From Iris pallida (lineage: Eukaryota > Streptophyta > Magnoliopsida > Asparagales > Iridaceae), in NCBI GenBank assembly GCA_029216955.1, contig JANAVB010016200.1:195001-259000 (forward strand): 64,000 nucleotides of DNA. Direction: 5' to 3'. Positions 1 through 11,378 of this stretch are shown here, one piece after another. The stretch's first letter is position 1, and the number at the start of each line of letters is the position of its first letter. A program made the position numbers and the translations under genes. The notes beneath the pieces were generated by a model. It was given only the letters and a program-made list of their open reading frames with translations. It did not search any database and had not been told where the DNA came from.

Positions 1-806
1 AGATCATGAACTGCCAGTCAAGACGGTCATATGCTTTCTCCATGTCCAGTTTGATGGCGACGTTCCCCCCCCTGACGGGAATTTCATGCAAGTGATCATC
101 TCTTGAGCCAGGAGGATATTATCGGTGATATTGCGACCTTTGACGAAGCCGCTTTGCTCTTCGGAGATGATTCTGGGGAGGAGATCCGCCATTCTGGAGG
201 CGATGATTTTAGAGATAATTTTGTTGGTGAAAGTGCAGAGGCTGATAGGTCTGAAGTCTTTAAAGGTCTCCGGGTTGTCTTTCTTGGGAATGAGAATGAT
301 GTGGGCGGAGGATATGGATTTCGGATACGTGGCTCCTTGAAAAAATGCGGTTGTGGCATCCCAGAGGTCGGACCGAATGATGTCCCAGCATGTTCGAAAG
401 AACACCCCGTTGAACCCGTCCGGACCCGGAGCGCTGTTAGCATTAATGGACCACACAGCGGCCTTAACCTCGTCGGCGGAGGGAGGAGCGCGGAGGCTCT
501 CGTTATCCCTGTCGCAAATCAGGGAGGGGATCTCGGACAGGAATCCGTCATCTTTAACCACGACCTCTTTAGCAAACATGTTGGAGAAGTAGTTCGTGGC
601 TGCCGTCTGAATGTTCTCCTGACTGTTCAGAAGTTGGCCATTTTCATCGCGGATACGATGGATCTTAAGAGAGCTTCTGCGACCTAACAACATTTATGAA
701 AGAAGCCAGAGTTCTTGTCCCCTTCCATGTCCCAAGTTAATCTAGCCTTTTGTCTCCAGAATTCAGTTCAACCCTGATTCTAGATTTGAGGATCGCCTTG
801 GCGAGA
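1..806 (-). mobile_element. LINE (L1-type, family 1), 5'-truncated fragment
   Basis: Non-LTR retrotransposon on the minus strand that runs off the left window edge. Its reverse complement matches the plus-strand LINE at 1165-7524 from about position 4814 onward, including the linker before the reverse transcriptase and its N-terminal half. Homology stops at about 806, where a TA/CA array begins. This is the usual form of a 5'-truncated LINE copy. It lies head-to-head with the longer copy. Confidence 0.85.
4..693 (-). pseudogene. LINE ORF2 fragment, N-terminal half of reverse transcriptase
   Basis: Open for 229 codons. It shows the early reverse transcriptase blocks of plant L1 elements: NSAPGPDGFNGVFFR, IILIPKKDNPETFKDFRPISL, and SGFVKGRNITDNILLAQEM. 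After the last block the frame slips, so the GGxVAIKLDMEKAYDRLDW block of the sister copy is read out of frame and the protein ends in an unrelated tail. The YADD catalytic block lies beyond the window edge. In the element the protein would nick DNA and copy the LINE RNA by target-primed reverse transcription. This copy is inactive because it is truncated and frameshifted. Confidence 0.85.
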
Positions 807-1155
<349 letters not shown>

Positions 1156-1217
1156 AATAATATAGAATTTTTCCGGAATGGTCTCCCTATCCCTAGCTCC
1201 CCAAGCACCCAGACGAG

Positions 1218-3790
1218 ATGTTTCCCCCTCCGGCGGTTTTAGCAGGCGCCGCTCGCGCCGCCTCCTCCAATGCCTCGCCCCCCTTCTCCCTCCCCTCGCT
1301 GTGGCTCGTTGCCGCGGCAGCAGCGCAGGGCTGCCATATCTCTGCGTCGGCCCGCGCTCGCAGGCGTCCTCCGCGGCGCGCTCGGGACGCCACCGTCCTC
1401 CTCCCTCCCCTCCGTCCTCGCGCGCCCCGACGCCCGCGCTCCCCCACCCTCCTCCCCCCATCTTCGTCTTCTCGCCTTGGTTGGTCCGACGATCAGATCA
1501 GGCTGGTTGTGCACAGTCGTGCGGCTTCGTCCGCCGCGCCCGCTGCCCCTGGTTGCAGCCTCGCCGCCCTCGCTGGTAGCGGCTCCGGCGGCCTCCGCCC
1601 GGAGGGTCTGCCCCCCCTCGTCCACTTGGAGTGTCCTCTGACCCCATCGCCACGAGTGCCTCGGTGGCCCGTCCGAGGCTACAGCAGCTCTCTGTCCCCC
1701 CTCGGGACCTGCGCGGCGATGGAGTGTTCGACCCCCTTGGGGGCTGGGCCCCTCGTGGCTTCTGCCTTTCCTGGTCAACCATCGGGAACAGCGCCCACTT
1801 TGGGCGCCAACTTTACTCTCCTGCGCAGACCGGAGGACCAGTTTTGTGCATCTCGTTTGCGCAGCCCTGAGGGCCCCCCCTTTGTGCGCAGCCCTGTGGG
1901 TGCCCCTCTCGTGCGCAATTCAGCGGGGCCTCTTGCTGGTGAACCGTCTGTGCAGCCCAACGGGCTCCCCCCTTTCTGTTGGTGCGGCTCCTTTGCGCAG
2001 TACTCTGGGTCTCCCTGCTGGTGCTTCCCTTGGGCTCTATCCCGGCCCTGGCTTTCTTGCTAGAGCTGGCCCCCCTCCTTGCGCTCCGCAGGCCAAGGCC
2101 CCCCTCGTGCGCAGTCTCAGCGCCCCCCCGCGCTAGGTTGGCGCAGTACGCCGCGGCCTTCCCCCTCCTTGGCGCCTGTTGGCCCGCCTCTCTCTAGCCT
2201 TCTGGCGCCTCCGGGGTCTCTCCCCCCCTCCTGCAGCGCCTTCGGCGCAACCCGGGCTTGCGCATCCCGGAGCCCGTTCGTGCCCGTGCAGTCTGGCGAT
2301 CCACCTTTGGTTCCGCCCACTGCCCCGTCACTCCCCGGCTCCGCGGCTGGCGTCTCCTACGCCCAGGCCCTCAGGCCGGATCGGAGACCGCGCTCTCCTG
2401 CAGCTTCGGCTGAGATCCTCCTCCCGGACCTCGACCTCCCGCCTCCGGCCGATGGCGTCCCTATCCGGGTTCCCTTCGCCTCGTCTGAGATCCATTCCCT
2501 AGCCTCCTCTTTCTCCAAGTCGTTCATTCTCAAATTCGGCTCTGGATGCCCGAAGATCCCCATTGTCAAGGCTGCGGTCGCAGGGTGGGGCCTCTCCGCA
2601 GATTTCGGGTTGCCCCTCTCGACCCCAAGCATATGCTCCTCCACCTCTCTTCCGATTCGGACTTCGCGATTGCGCGTGCTAAAGGCACGGCCAGAATGGG
2701 AGCCCAGATCGCTAAAGTGGTTAAATGGTCTCCCGATTTCAATCCTAGATTTGACGCAACTATCATCTCCACCTGGATCACCCTCCCAACCTTCCCCTGG
2801 TCTGCTTCCCCGCAGCCGCTCTCAAACGTATCGCCAGCTCCTTCGGGACCTTGGTTGCAATCGCGGAAGAAACTCGCAATCTCTCCAAGTGCAACTACGC
2901 GAAGATCTGCGTGGAGTTAGACCTCTCAAACGACCCACCCAAACTCATAGAGATCGAGCTCGGAGACACATACCATAGTCAGGAGCTGATTTACGACAAC
3001 AACATTACCTTCTGTAAACATTGTCAGATGAGTGGACATCTCATGCAGCATTGCTTCCGGCCCATCCCGAACTTAAGAAGAATATCCGCGCGCCCCGCGG
3101 ACGACCTCTGCTCCCAATCACCCGTCCCCCCTACCCACATTTCGAATCCCGCTCCACCCTTCAGATCGATAGTCAGTCTCCCCCCACCCCCCGACTAATG
3201 CCTCTACCAGTCGGGCTATCGTCCCTTTTCATCCCTCCTCCCTCGCCCTGCACAATTCGTTTGCGCTCCTCTCAGGCACCACCCCCAATGAAGCTCCTAG
3301 CGACCCTGCATTCCCCTCCTCATCACCGACGGTCAACAGGATTCTCCCAAGAACAGCGGGCTCCCGAACACCGATCTCCCTCAGACAATCCAAATTCAAC
3401 CTGAGATCACCTCACCTCCCTCCCTTGAGGTCCTCCATCCCACCATACACCCAAATAACCGCTCTCTACAACCAGGAAAGGTCTCGTCGGTTAGCAGTTC
3501 AGAGCAGGCCGAGGCTATTCGGACAGACCCAGACCCTCCTACTCCCACAGAAGGTGCTCTGACCTCTCACACCCACATCCTAACCGGCAGATTCTGGCAG
3601 GCGAAGGAAGCAGGGTTTCTAGATCGTAACAATCCCTTTTGCGCTCTGGAAGATCAGAACCAAGATTCTCTCATCGATGCGGTCGCTGAAGAGAGCAGTG
3701 ATCAAGATCGGCCAACCGCCGAATCAGGAAGTAACGGACACACTTCCGCACCGACCAAGAGAAATACTTCCAAAAAGCACAAAAACAAAC
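1218..3790 (+). pseudogene. LINE ORF1 (RNA-binding protein), frameshifted
   Basis: ORF1 proteins coat LINE RNA. The N-terminal half (to about 2440) is extremely GC-rich and encodes Pro/Ala/Ser-rich sequence with short repeated peptides around 1860-2060. Between about 2440 and 2900 the conserved globular part (resembling DUF4283 of plant LINE ORF1) is readable, but only by moving through three frames: VPIRVPFASSEI in one, DPKHMLLHLSSDSDFAIARA in the next, then NLSKCNYAKICVELDL. A zinc knuckle CKHCQMSGHLMQHC (CX2CX4HX4C) is at 3012-3054. A stop near 2063 splits the N-terminal part. At least three lesions make it non-functional. The true start codon is uncertain; the ATG at 1218 opens the longest frame. 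Confidence 0.75.
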
Positions 3791-3798
3791 AAAAGCAG

Positions 3799-4754
3799 AT
3801 GACGGCTAGGACTACCAGGTCCGCCTCGAAGCTCAATCATCCCCCCCTTATCCATCCGATGATTAACATCATCTCCTGGAATGTCAGAGGGCTCGGGAAC
3901 AAATCGACCATGAACAGAATTCTCAGTCTCAAGAAGATTCACCGTATTGACCTCCTTATCATTATCGAACCCAAAATCCGCAAAAAAGACTTAAAGCCAC
4001 TCAACTTAAGTTAGGCTTCCCGCAAGCTATCGCGGGCGGGAACGACATTTGGATCTTTCTTGCTCAAGACTTCCAATTTGGCACTATACAAGATTCCCCT
4101 CAAGCTCTCACTTGCTGGGTTGAACCCGGATCTCAAGTCTCGCTCCGTCATCTCCGCTGTTCATGGCAGTTGCGACATCCCCATGCGCCGTCAGCTCTGG
4201 GCAGACCTCCTGAGGACTCTCCCGCTGGGTCTGCCGTGGCTTTGCATTGGAGATTTCAACACGGTTGCCTGCATGAGAAATCGGGCGGTCGGCCCCCCTC
4301 CAAGCAAGCTATGGATGATTTCAATAACTTTACCTTTCACGGGAACCTCTCCCCCATCCCCTTCCTTGGCAGCGCTTTCACCTGGTGCAACATGCAAGAA
4401 GGCCGCAGGCGTCAATATTCCCGTCTCGATCGGGCGTTGATCAACGACGAATGGTCCGACATGGGGCTGATCACCAATCTTTCTCACCTCAACCACACCG
4501 AATCGGATCATTCCCCCTTACTTGTTCAAATCAGAAGCAATCAATCCGGGAACAAGAAAGCTTTCCGCTTCCTCAACTTTTGGCGACATCACCCTCAATT
4601 TAAGAACATTGTCGCTACGGCCTGGACCTCCGTCTCGGACATTGATCCCATGACCCGGATGGCGTCAAGGCTTAAAGCCACCCGCAAGGCTCTTTCGGCT
4701 TGGAGCAAAGAGGCTTACGGCGACATCTTTCAGGCCATTCGAGGCGGAGGATGA
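3799..4754 (+). pseudogene. LINE ORF2, endonuclease domain (frameshifted)
   Basis: Exonuclease-endonuclease-phosphatase family domain that nicks the target DNA. The likely ORF2 start is the ATG at 3859, which opens the typical MINIISWNVRGLG. The visible motifs are SWNVRG, the IEPKI glutamate strand, IGDFNTV (about 4249-4269), RLDRAL (about 4421-4438) and the SDHSPLL active-site strand (about 4504-4524). A stop at 4012-4014 and a frame change in a C-run near 4290 break the chain. The catalytic residues seem kept although the frame is not. The linker after SDH continues to a stop at 4754. Confidence 0.85.
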
Positions 4755-4844
4755 CGTCACTCGTTCGGAGTTGGCCTTTACCTTCTCCAGCTCCCCGGAG
4801 AACCGCTCATCCCTAAACCTTGCCAGAGCTATTCTTAAATCTAG

Positions 4845-6273
4845 GTGAAAGTGGAGAATGAATTCTGGAAGCAAAAAGCCAGACTGAACTGGGACACCGC
4901 TGGTGACCGTAACTCTAAGTTCTTTCATGGTTGCGTCAAAGGCCACAGGAACAAATTAAAATTATACAGGATCCTAGACGACAATGGCAACCTTATCGAC
5001 GACCAGGCCGAGATCCAGGTAGCTGCCGTTAACTTCTTCTCCAGCCTATTCACCAAGGAGCGGGTCGTTAGAGACGAGACACTTTTGTCGGTCATCCCTT
5101 CCATTATCCGAGCACGACAACGAGACCTTTTGGCTGCCATTGATGAGGAGGAAGTCAAAGCTGCGGTCTGGTCCATTAACGAGCACAGTGCCCCGGGGCC
5201 AGACGGTTTCAACGGCGTCTTCTTCAGAGACTGTTGGGACATCATTAAACTGGACCTTGTCGAAGCCACTATTCCTTCCTTCAAGGGGCCAGATACCCTA
5301 ACTCCATCTCCTGCGCCAACATCATCCTTATCCCCAAAAAAGACAATCCGGAATCCTTCAAAGACTTTCGCCCGATCAGCCTCTGCACTTTCACCAACAA
5401 GATTATATCCAAGATCATTGCCAATCGGATGTCCGATCTCCTCCCCAAGATCATTTCCGAGCAGAGCGGGTTTGTTAGAGGCCGCAACATTACAGACAAC
5501 ATCCTTCTTGCGCAAGAGATGATCACGTGCATGAAGTTCCCATCGAGGGGGGGAACGTCGCCATCAAACTGGACATGGAAAAAGCATACGACCGCCTGGA
5601 CTGGCAATTCATGATCTGGGTGTTCAGGGCCTTTGGTTTCTCCGAGACTTGGATCGACATCGTCTTCAGATCTATCAACAACGCGTGGTTCTCACCGTGA
5701 TCAACGGCCAGGCGGCGGGTTTCTTTCGTTCGACCCGCGGGGTGAGACAGGGAGACCCGCTTTCCTCTACCATTTTCATCATTGCGGCCGAAGCTCTCAG
5801 CAGAAGCCTCAACAGCATGCCCGGCAGGCCCGGCTTCAATCATTTCCACACAACCACCGGCTGCCCTCTTATCACTCACCTGGCTTACGCGGACGATATC
5901 CTTATCTTCTCATCTGGGGACAGCGGTTCGATTGAGGTCGTTTTGAACACGATTGCCAGATACACTAGATGCTCGGGTCAACGTGTTAACAACAAGAGCG
6001 TCATCTATACTCATCACGAAGCAGACAGAACACACTCTACCCTGCTCGCCAACAAGACTCCTTCAGAACGGCATACCCCCCTTCAATTACCTCGGCTGCC
6101 CGCTGGTGTACGGCAGGGCCAACTCCGGCATTTACGACCACCTTGCAGACAAGATCCGCAAACGCATCTCCGGTTGGCACAACGCTACCCTTTCCCAGGA
6201 GGTAAAACGATCCTCATTAAACACGTTTTATCGTCCATCCCGATGTACATTCTGGCCGTCTGCTCCCCCCTAA
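4845..6273 (+). pseudogene. LINE ORF2, reverse transcriptase domain (several frameshifts)
   Basis: Reverse transcriptase that copies the element RNA at the nicked target. In order: SAPGPDGFNGVFFRDCW, IILIPKKDNPESF and FRPISLCTFTN, SGFVRGRNITDNILLAQEM, AIKLDMEKAYDRLDW, GVRQGDPLSSTIFII, and the catalytic AYADDILIFSSGD (YADD at 5886-5897). The thumb follows with FNYLGCPLVYGR and RKRISGWHNATLSQ. These blocks sit in different frames, with changes near 5280, 5545, 5650 and 6060. The domain is complete in content but cannot be translated as one chain. The region 4846-5540 is the part homologous to the minus-strand fragment at 1-806. Confidence 0.88.
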
Positions 6274-6277
6274 GAAG

Positions 6278-7375
6278 GTGCTCCTTTCACTCGAATCTCT
6301 TTTCGCCAAGTTCTTCTGGGGTCAGAGCGACGGATTAGACAAGCACCACTGGGCAGGATGGGAGACGATGGCTAAACCCACTGAAGATGGCGGTCTAGGC
6401 TTCTGCAGACTCGCCCACATCGTGGATGCTTGCTCCTTAAAACTTTGGTGGAAGTTACGCACCGAGACCTCCTTATGGACGAGGTTCATGAGAGCTAGAT
6501 ACTCCAAATTCTCCCATATTTCGGAAGCGAACACTAACAATAGATCCTCGTCTTCTTGGCGCCGCATTACTACTCGGGGCCGCACAACCGCTGAACCTCT
6601 GATCCGTCTCCAGTTGGGGGACGGCAGCTCCCAGGCATGTCGGGAGAGGTGGTTAGGTGCAGACCTCATTCAGCCCAACATTCTCACTCCTCAGGGTTGC
6701 ACCATCAGAGACCTTTGGGAGGGCAGTCCTGATTGGAATTGGAGGAAGGTCAATGATTGGTTTGGTCATGCGGCGGCCTCCAGGCTTCGTACCGCGAATT
6801 TGTGTATCACCGACACTCCCGACACTTGGCGTTGGTCCCCTAACCCTTGTGGGACTTTCTGTTTGGCTTCCGCCAGACGTATCGCCAGAGGAAGCGGGAC
6901 GCCAAATACGGTGTACGCATTATTTTGGCAGGCTTGCATCCCCATCAAATGGTCCATCCTCATCTGGCGTGCTCTTCGCCGCAAGCTTCCGACGGACGAC
7001 ATCATCAGTTCTTGGGGTGTCAGCCTCGCATCCAGATGCCACTGCTGTAATGAGCCCAATTCCGAATCCGCAGATCACGTCCTTCTTTCGGGGGAGCTGG
7101 CCGCAGGCACTTGGACCCATCTTCATCAGAGGCTTAATATGGAACAACCGACCGGGGGCTTCTACGATCTCTTGGCCTCCTGGTCCCGTTCCCACGGGCA
7201 TCAGATCGTAGCGGCCGCTGGTATTTGGGTTCTTTGGAAGAACAGGAACAAGTTCCGTTACGAAGGACAACAACTCTCCCCTCCTCAACTGTTTAGAGAG
7301 GTCATCAGACAATGCTTCAAAGTGAGGAGGCGCTGTTCCCATGTCTCCAACTTGTTCTGGGAGAACCTGGCCTAG
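6278..7375 (+). CDS. LINE ORF2 C-terminal region with reverse-transcriptase zinc-binding domain
   Basis: Open for 365 codons and the longest intact coding piece of this LINE. It starts inside ORF2, downstream of the thumb (SLESLFAKFFWGQSDGLDK), so the ATG at 6278 is not a real start. It then shows WAGWETMAKPTEDGGLGFC, the widely shared GGLGF motif of plant LINE proteins. Near the end is the zf-RVT type region: LFWQACIPIKWSILIWRALR, then CHCCNEPNSESADHV. The Cys expected a few residues after the His is not present (LLSGELAAG), so the zinc site may be incomplete. The natural stop is followed by a short 3' UTR and the poly(A) tail. Confidence 0.85.
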   Translation: MLLSLESLFAKFFWGQSDGLDKHHWAGWETMAKPTEDGGLGFCRLAHIVDACSLKLWWKLRTETSLWTRFMRARYSKFSHISEANTNNRSSSSWRRITTRGRTTAEPLIRLQLGDGSSQACRERWLGADLIQPNILTPQGCTIRDLWEGSPDWNWRKVNDWFGHAAASRLRTANLCITDTPDTWRWSPNPCGTFCLASARRIARGSGTPNTVYALFWQACIPIKWSILIWRALRRKLPTDDIISSWGVSLASRCHCCNEPNSESADHVLLSGELAAGTWTHLHQRLNMEQPTGGFYDLLASWSRSHGHQIVAAAGIWVLWKNRNKFRYEGQQLSPPQLFREVIRQCFKVRRRCSHVSNLFWENLA

Positions 7376-7493
7376 GCCGCTTCTTCCCCCTTCTTGTCGG
7401 GTCGCATGTGCACTCCGCGACTCTTGTTTTCGGTTTTTGGTCGCCTCTGCGCGCTTACTTGTATAGGCTTCGGCTTTTTGCGCCTATATTATC

Positions 7494-7524
7494 AATAAAT
7501 GTTTAATTTTCTCAAAAAAAAAAA
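7494..7524 (+). terminator. LINE poly(A) signal and A-tail
   Basis: AATAAA at 7494-7499, followed 14 bases later by an 11-base A-run (7514-7524). This marks the 3' end of the LINE RNA, after which TA-rich target sequence begins. Confidence 0.85.
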
Positions 7525-7602
7525 TAATAAATAATAATATAATATATATATTATATAATATATATAATATATATATATATATAATATAATTTTATTATAA
7601 AA

Positions 7603-7650
<48 letters not shown>

Positions 7651-7728
7651 TATATATATATATATATAGATATATATATATATAGAATATTATATATATA
7701 TATATATATTCTATATAATATATATCTA

Positions 7729-7769
<41 letters not shown>

Positions 7770-7974
7770 TATATCTATAAAAAAATATATATATATATTT
7801 TTTATAATAAAATATAGATATATATATATAATATATATATATATATAATATATATATATATATGTAAGTGTATATATATAGATATACACTTACATATATA
7901 TATATGTAAATATATTTATTTATATATTCATACACATATATAATATATATTCGTATTCACATACACTTACACAC

Positions 7975-8011
<37 letters not shown>

Positions 8012-8051
8012 TATATATATATATTATATAATATAATATATATATATTATA

Positions 8052-8085
<34 letters not shown>

Positions 8086-8183
8086 TTTCATATTCACATA
8101 CACTTATATACATTATTATATATACTTTTTTTCATATTCACATACACTCACATATACACTTACATACACTTACATATATATAT

Positions 8184-8217
<34 letters not shown>

Positions 8218-8264
8218 ATATATATATATATATATTCATATTCACATACACTTACACACATATA
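7525..8264. repeat. TA-rich array with repeated CATATTCACATACACTTACA units
   Basis: Long TA runs with small hairpins (for example around 7862-7905, where TGTAAGTGTA is mirrored by TACACTTACA), a T-run near 8070-8088, and several copies of a roughly 20-base unit containing TTCACATACACTTACA (near 7950, 8090, 8135 and 8236). No coding content. Confidence 0.9.
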
Positions 8265-8552
8265 TATAATATAGGGTTATTTTGTATAAGGGTACCAAGT
8301 TTTTGATATAATTAGACTTTGGGTACTGGGTTTGTCCGTTTTAGACTTTGGGTACTGTACTAACTTTTATTGACACATTTTAGTGATGAACATTCGTAAA
8401 AAAGTCTTATTTCGTCACTGAAAGTTCACTTTTGTCACTAAAATGTGTCACTAAAAAATTTGAGTACCCAAACTCTAAACGGACAAATTCAGTACCCAAA
8501 GTCTAATTATATCAAAACTTGGTACCCTTATACAAAATAACCCTATAATATA
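8265..8552. mobile_element. Foldback MITE with long TIRs and a 9-bp target duplication (MULE-like)
   Basis: The TIRs start GGGTTATTTTGTATAAGGG at 8274 and mirror it ending at 8543; about 82 bases match with few changes. The inner part also folds: ACACATTTTAGTGA near 8372 against TCACTAAAATGTGT near 8436, so nearly the whole element is one hairpin. TATAATATA flanks it on both sides (8265-8273, 8544-8552). A 9-base duplication and long TIRs suggest a Mutator-like MITE. The flank is TA-rich, so the exact duplication length is uncertain. There is no transposase. Confidence 0.75.
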
Positions 8553-8880
8553 TGTGTGTAAATGTATGTGAATATGAATATATATTATATTTTGAATTAT
8601 AAATAAATATATATATTGTGTACGTGTATTTTTTTATATATATATTGTGTACGTGTATTATAAATATATTTATAGGTGTATATATATATATATATAATAT
8701 ATTTATATAGGTGTACATGTGTATGTGTTATAAATATATATATAGTAGATGTATATGTGCATGTATATACAAATACATAAATATATAGGCGTATATGTGT
8801 ATATATATACAAATATACATATATATTATATATGTGTATGTGTACATATAGATATTATAGATGTACACTTAATAAATAGA
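8553..8880. repeat. Degenerate TA/TG minisatellite-like array
   Basis: Loose repeats of a 35-45 base pattern containing TGTGTACGTGTATT or GGTGTATATGTG separated by TA runs and TATAAATATA. There is no coding signal. The first 30 bases mirror the left flank of the MITE. Confidence 0.8.
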
Positions 8881-8884
8881 AATA

Positions 8885-11050
8885 GAAAAAAAAATAGCCA
8901 GGCCACCCGGCCCAAGCCAGGCCAGTCCAGACCTGGCCTAGTGAGACCCTACGCCAATAGCATATCCAGACCCGAGCCCCTTCATATAAAACGACGCACA
9001 AATACATTGAGAGAGATCGAGAGAAGTTCGTCTAAACCCTAAACTCCTCCGCCACCCTCTTCGTTTGCCTAGGTGGCCTCTCCACGATCGTGCGCCGCTG
9101 CGCGGGTCGTCGGACGGCAGCTGGAACCTACGCACGGACAACGCCACGGCAGCGACAGCAGCAGAAAGGCTGTGCGCGCCCCAAATTATGGTACGATTCC
9201 TCCCTCCCCGTGCCTCTATTTTTCAATCCAGTTTGTTCATTGCGTAAACAACCTATACCACTTTAAACCCTTTCATGTAGTTTTGATTTAGGCGACTAAT
9301 TCAAGAAAATCGAACCAAAGTTCGAGAAAAACCTGTCCAAAACAGGACAGGAACCCGTCCCAAAGACCCAACTTGGAAGGCGGTTTATGATATGTATTAA
9401 GAATTCTGGGAAACTAATTAAAGGCAGTTATAGACAACATATAGGACTTCATAACCCTTTTTGTGGATTTAGAAATCATCGTCTACGTGTCGAGAATCAA
9501 ATCCCGAAGTTTACCAAAACCTGTTTAAAAATCAATAAAATCTTTCGATACGACGTGCGTCCCGCCAATCTGGGCGACGTGGTCACGAACCGAAAGTATC
9601 AAAAGGTGCGTATCGGCTTCGTAGAAATGTGGTCTTTGACGAAATTCAATTGGTTGCGTGTGCGCGACGAATTTGATACGTATCCGTCAAAATTCATCGT
9701 ATCGGCCTCTGTGCCAATTTCCTAATTACTTCGTGCACGTTCGTCAGATCGAGACGAAACTTGGGCTAACAGGGCCGTATCATTTTTCTGGTCCTGTATG
9801 CCAAGTTTGGTCCGATCCTGTGACAGTTGATCAGATCGCCTTTTTGTAGGCCCCACGTCCGATTCAACGGGCGATTTTGTGCACGGCCCGCCGAAATCTA
9901 ACTTTGGACATACGGTTGGGTTCTTATCAAAAAACTGGACCTGTTGACATATAGATTGATGACTTTAGAGACCATAGACTCTGGCACGCTTTTTAGTGCA
10001 GTCCAACGGCGGACACCGTTTTGATCCAAAATTACCGTTTTGCTCCTGTATCCAGAATTGGACTTAAGGACAGGCAATTCTAGCTAATTTGACTATTCTA
10101 AAAATGTTGGTAATGTTTATTTCAGCATCCAGAGACTTCTGCATGTGTTGACTGATTGTGGCTCTTTGAGTGGTATAGTATTATCGGTTTCACCAGCACA
10201 TGACCACAGGCGAGTATATCTCTGATAGTTTTTGTATTTGATTATCTCTATACTTCTTGTATTAATATTATTTTACATTGATATTATGTTAATTCTTGGC
10301 ACGCTTGTCACACGAGATAGTAGTTATGGATTCTAACATGTTATTCGTGACCATATATTTTCGTGTTCGTGACCTGTTTGAATCCATGGGTACTAGCCGG
10401 ACAGGGAAGTACATTAGTAGACAAGTAAACATACCCAGAAATATCTCCAAAATATCTATTCTTGCCTGATAGCAGCTGCACACGACACGTGCAGGGTGGC
10501 GGATTTACCCTTTAGCCATTTACATGTCGAAAGTGTATTTCAAATCACTTGTTAGATATAGTCTTGCTGTATTACAGCTCTTGTCGTTGCTTGCCTTGTG
10601 TACCATATCTTCCTGCTTTTACTCGCATGATTTCCTACCATGATTTCCTGTTTATTCCTTATCATGTTCTCAGTATTATTACAAATTTATGGATTTCGTT
10701 ATTTATTGATTCTATTGTGAGATTGTACTCGTTCCATTCCTGACTGAAAACCAACATTTTTCAGGTTTAGCGGCGATCACTCTTAGCACTGGAAAGGCAT
10801 GGGTATGCTGAGGTTAACCTTGAAATAGATAGCCATTGTATCATTTTCATAAATTGTGAGAACTTTGTATTCTCTTTAATTTTAAATATTGTAAATGTTG
10901 TAATAAATTTAGAAATGTGAATGAGCAATAAAGTTTATTTTTTGAGCATTTATTTTCTTACGGGCTTGACAACGTTCTACTACGCCGACTCTGCGACGTA
11001 GGCTGGCTTGGACACGTCTCGTATCTGAAAAGCGGGTGCGGGTCGTGACA
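8885..11050 (+). mobile_element. Gypsy LTR, type D, plus orientation (5' part missing)
   Basis: The 3' end is clear: GCGGGTGCGGGTCGTGACA ends at 11050 and is followed directly by element C's LTR. The last 310 bases match the reverse complement of 60655-61000 closely, for example AACCAACATTTTTCA, GTAAATGTTGTAAT and GACAACGTTCTAC. The block at 9540-10080 matches, inverted, the type A LTRs (20080-20600, 50390-50880, 58170-58660). A promoter-like TATA box and an ACCCTAAAC leader are at 8985-9040. The expected LTR start (TGTTACGATCC by comparison with the right copy) is not found, so the 5' end is lost into the TA array. Confidence 0.75.
8985..8990 (+). promoter_or_regulatory. TATA box of type D LTR
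   Basis: TATAAA, followed about 50 bases downstream by TAAACCCTAAACTCC and a GC-rich leader. The same spacing of TATA then ACCCTAAAC is seen in the type A LTRs, which supports a retrotransposon promoter. Confidence 0.55.
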
Positions 11051-11357
11051 GCCGTCTATGCGCTCAACATACATTCTATTATAAATAGCAGGGTGCCACA
11101 CCCCTGCAAAAGGCTGGCAACCTTCAAAAGAAAAACAATTTCTTCACGAGCTAGAGACTGTATCAGATAGTCCACAGAGTAAGGCAGAGTTAATAGCACT
11201 TTCCCGAGCCTCCACCATCACCCCCAGAATCAAAACTAAACAATTGTACTTAGATTGTTTCCTAGGATTTCTTTCTAGGCTTTTCTTTGTACAAGCGAGT
11301 TTGCAATCAATTTCAGTGTTCTATAATACCTATCTTTGATTTTTTTTATGGCAAACA
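11051..11357 (+). repeat. Element C left (5') LTR, 3' portion only
   Basis: Matches 34940-35246 with only scattered changes, from GCCGTCTATGCG through TTCTATAATACC to a T-run and ATGGCAAACA. The upstream part is missing because the type D LTR ends at 11050. It includes a TATA box and a plant-like leader. Confidence 0.85.
11080..11087 (+). promoter_or_regulatory. TATA box in element C 5' LTR
   Basis: TATAAATA, identical in the right LTR at 34970-34977. It lies upstream of the R/U5-like stretch that leads to the primer site. Confidence 0.6.
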
Positions 11358-11360
11358 CGA

Positions 11361-11378
11361 TGGTGACTCCGCTGGAGA
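11361..11378 (+). other. Primer-binding-site-like motif of element C
   Basis: TGGTGACTCCGCTGGAGA begins three bases after AACA, the likely LTR end. From memory, Tat-lineage elements often carry a very similar TGGCGACTCCGCTGGGGA stretch. The primer tRNA was not verified. Confidence 0.55.

Larger units (their letters stand above)
1165..7524 (+). mobile_element. LINE (L1-type, family 1), near full-length, with poly(A) tail
   Basis: The order is the standard plant L1 layout: GC-rich 5' part, ORF1 with a CCHC knuckle (3012-3054), ORF2 with apurinic-type endonuclease (from 3859), reverse transcriptase (YADD at 5886-5897), C-terminal zinc-binding region, AATAAA (7494-7499) and an A-run (7514-7524). 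A 9-base repeat AATAATATA lies at 1156-1164 and 7533-7541 and could be the target duplication, but both sides are low-complexity AT, so this is weak. Both ORFs carry several frameshifts, so the copy is dead. Its 5' end is placed by where the TA array stops. Confidence 0.9.
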
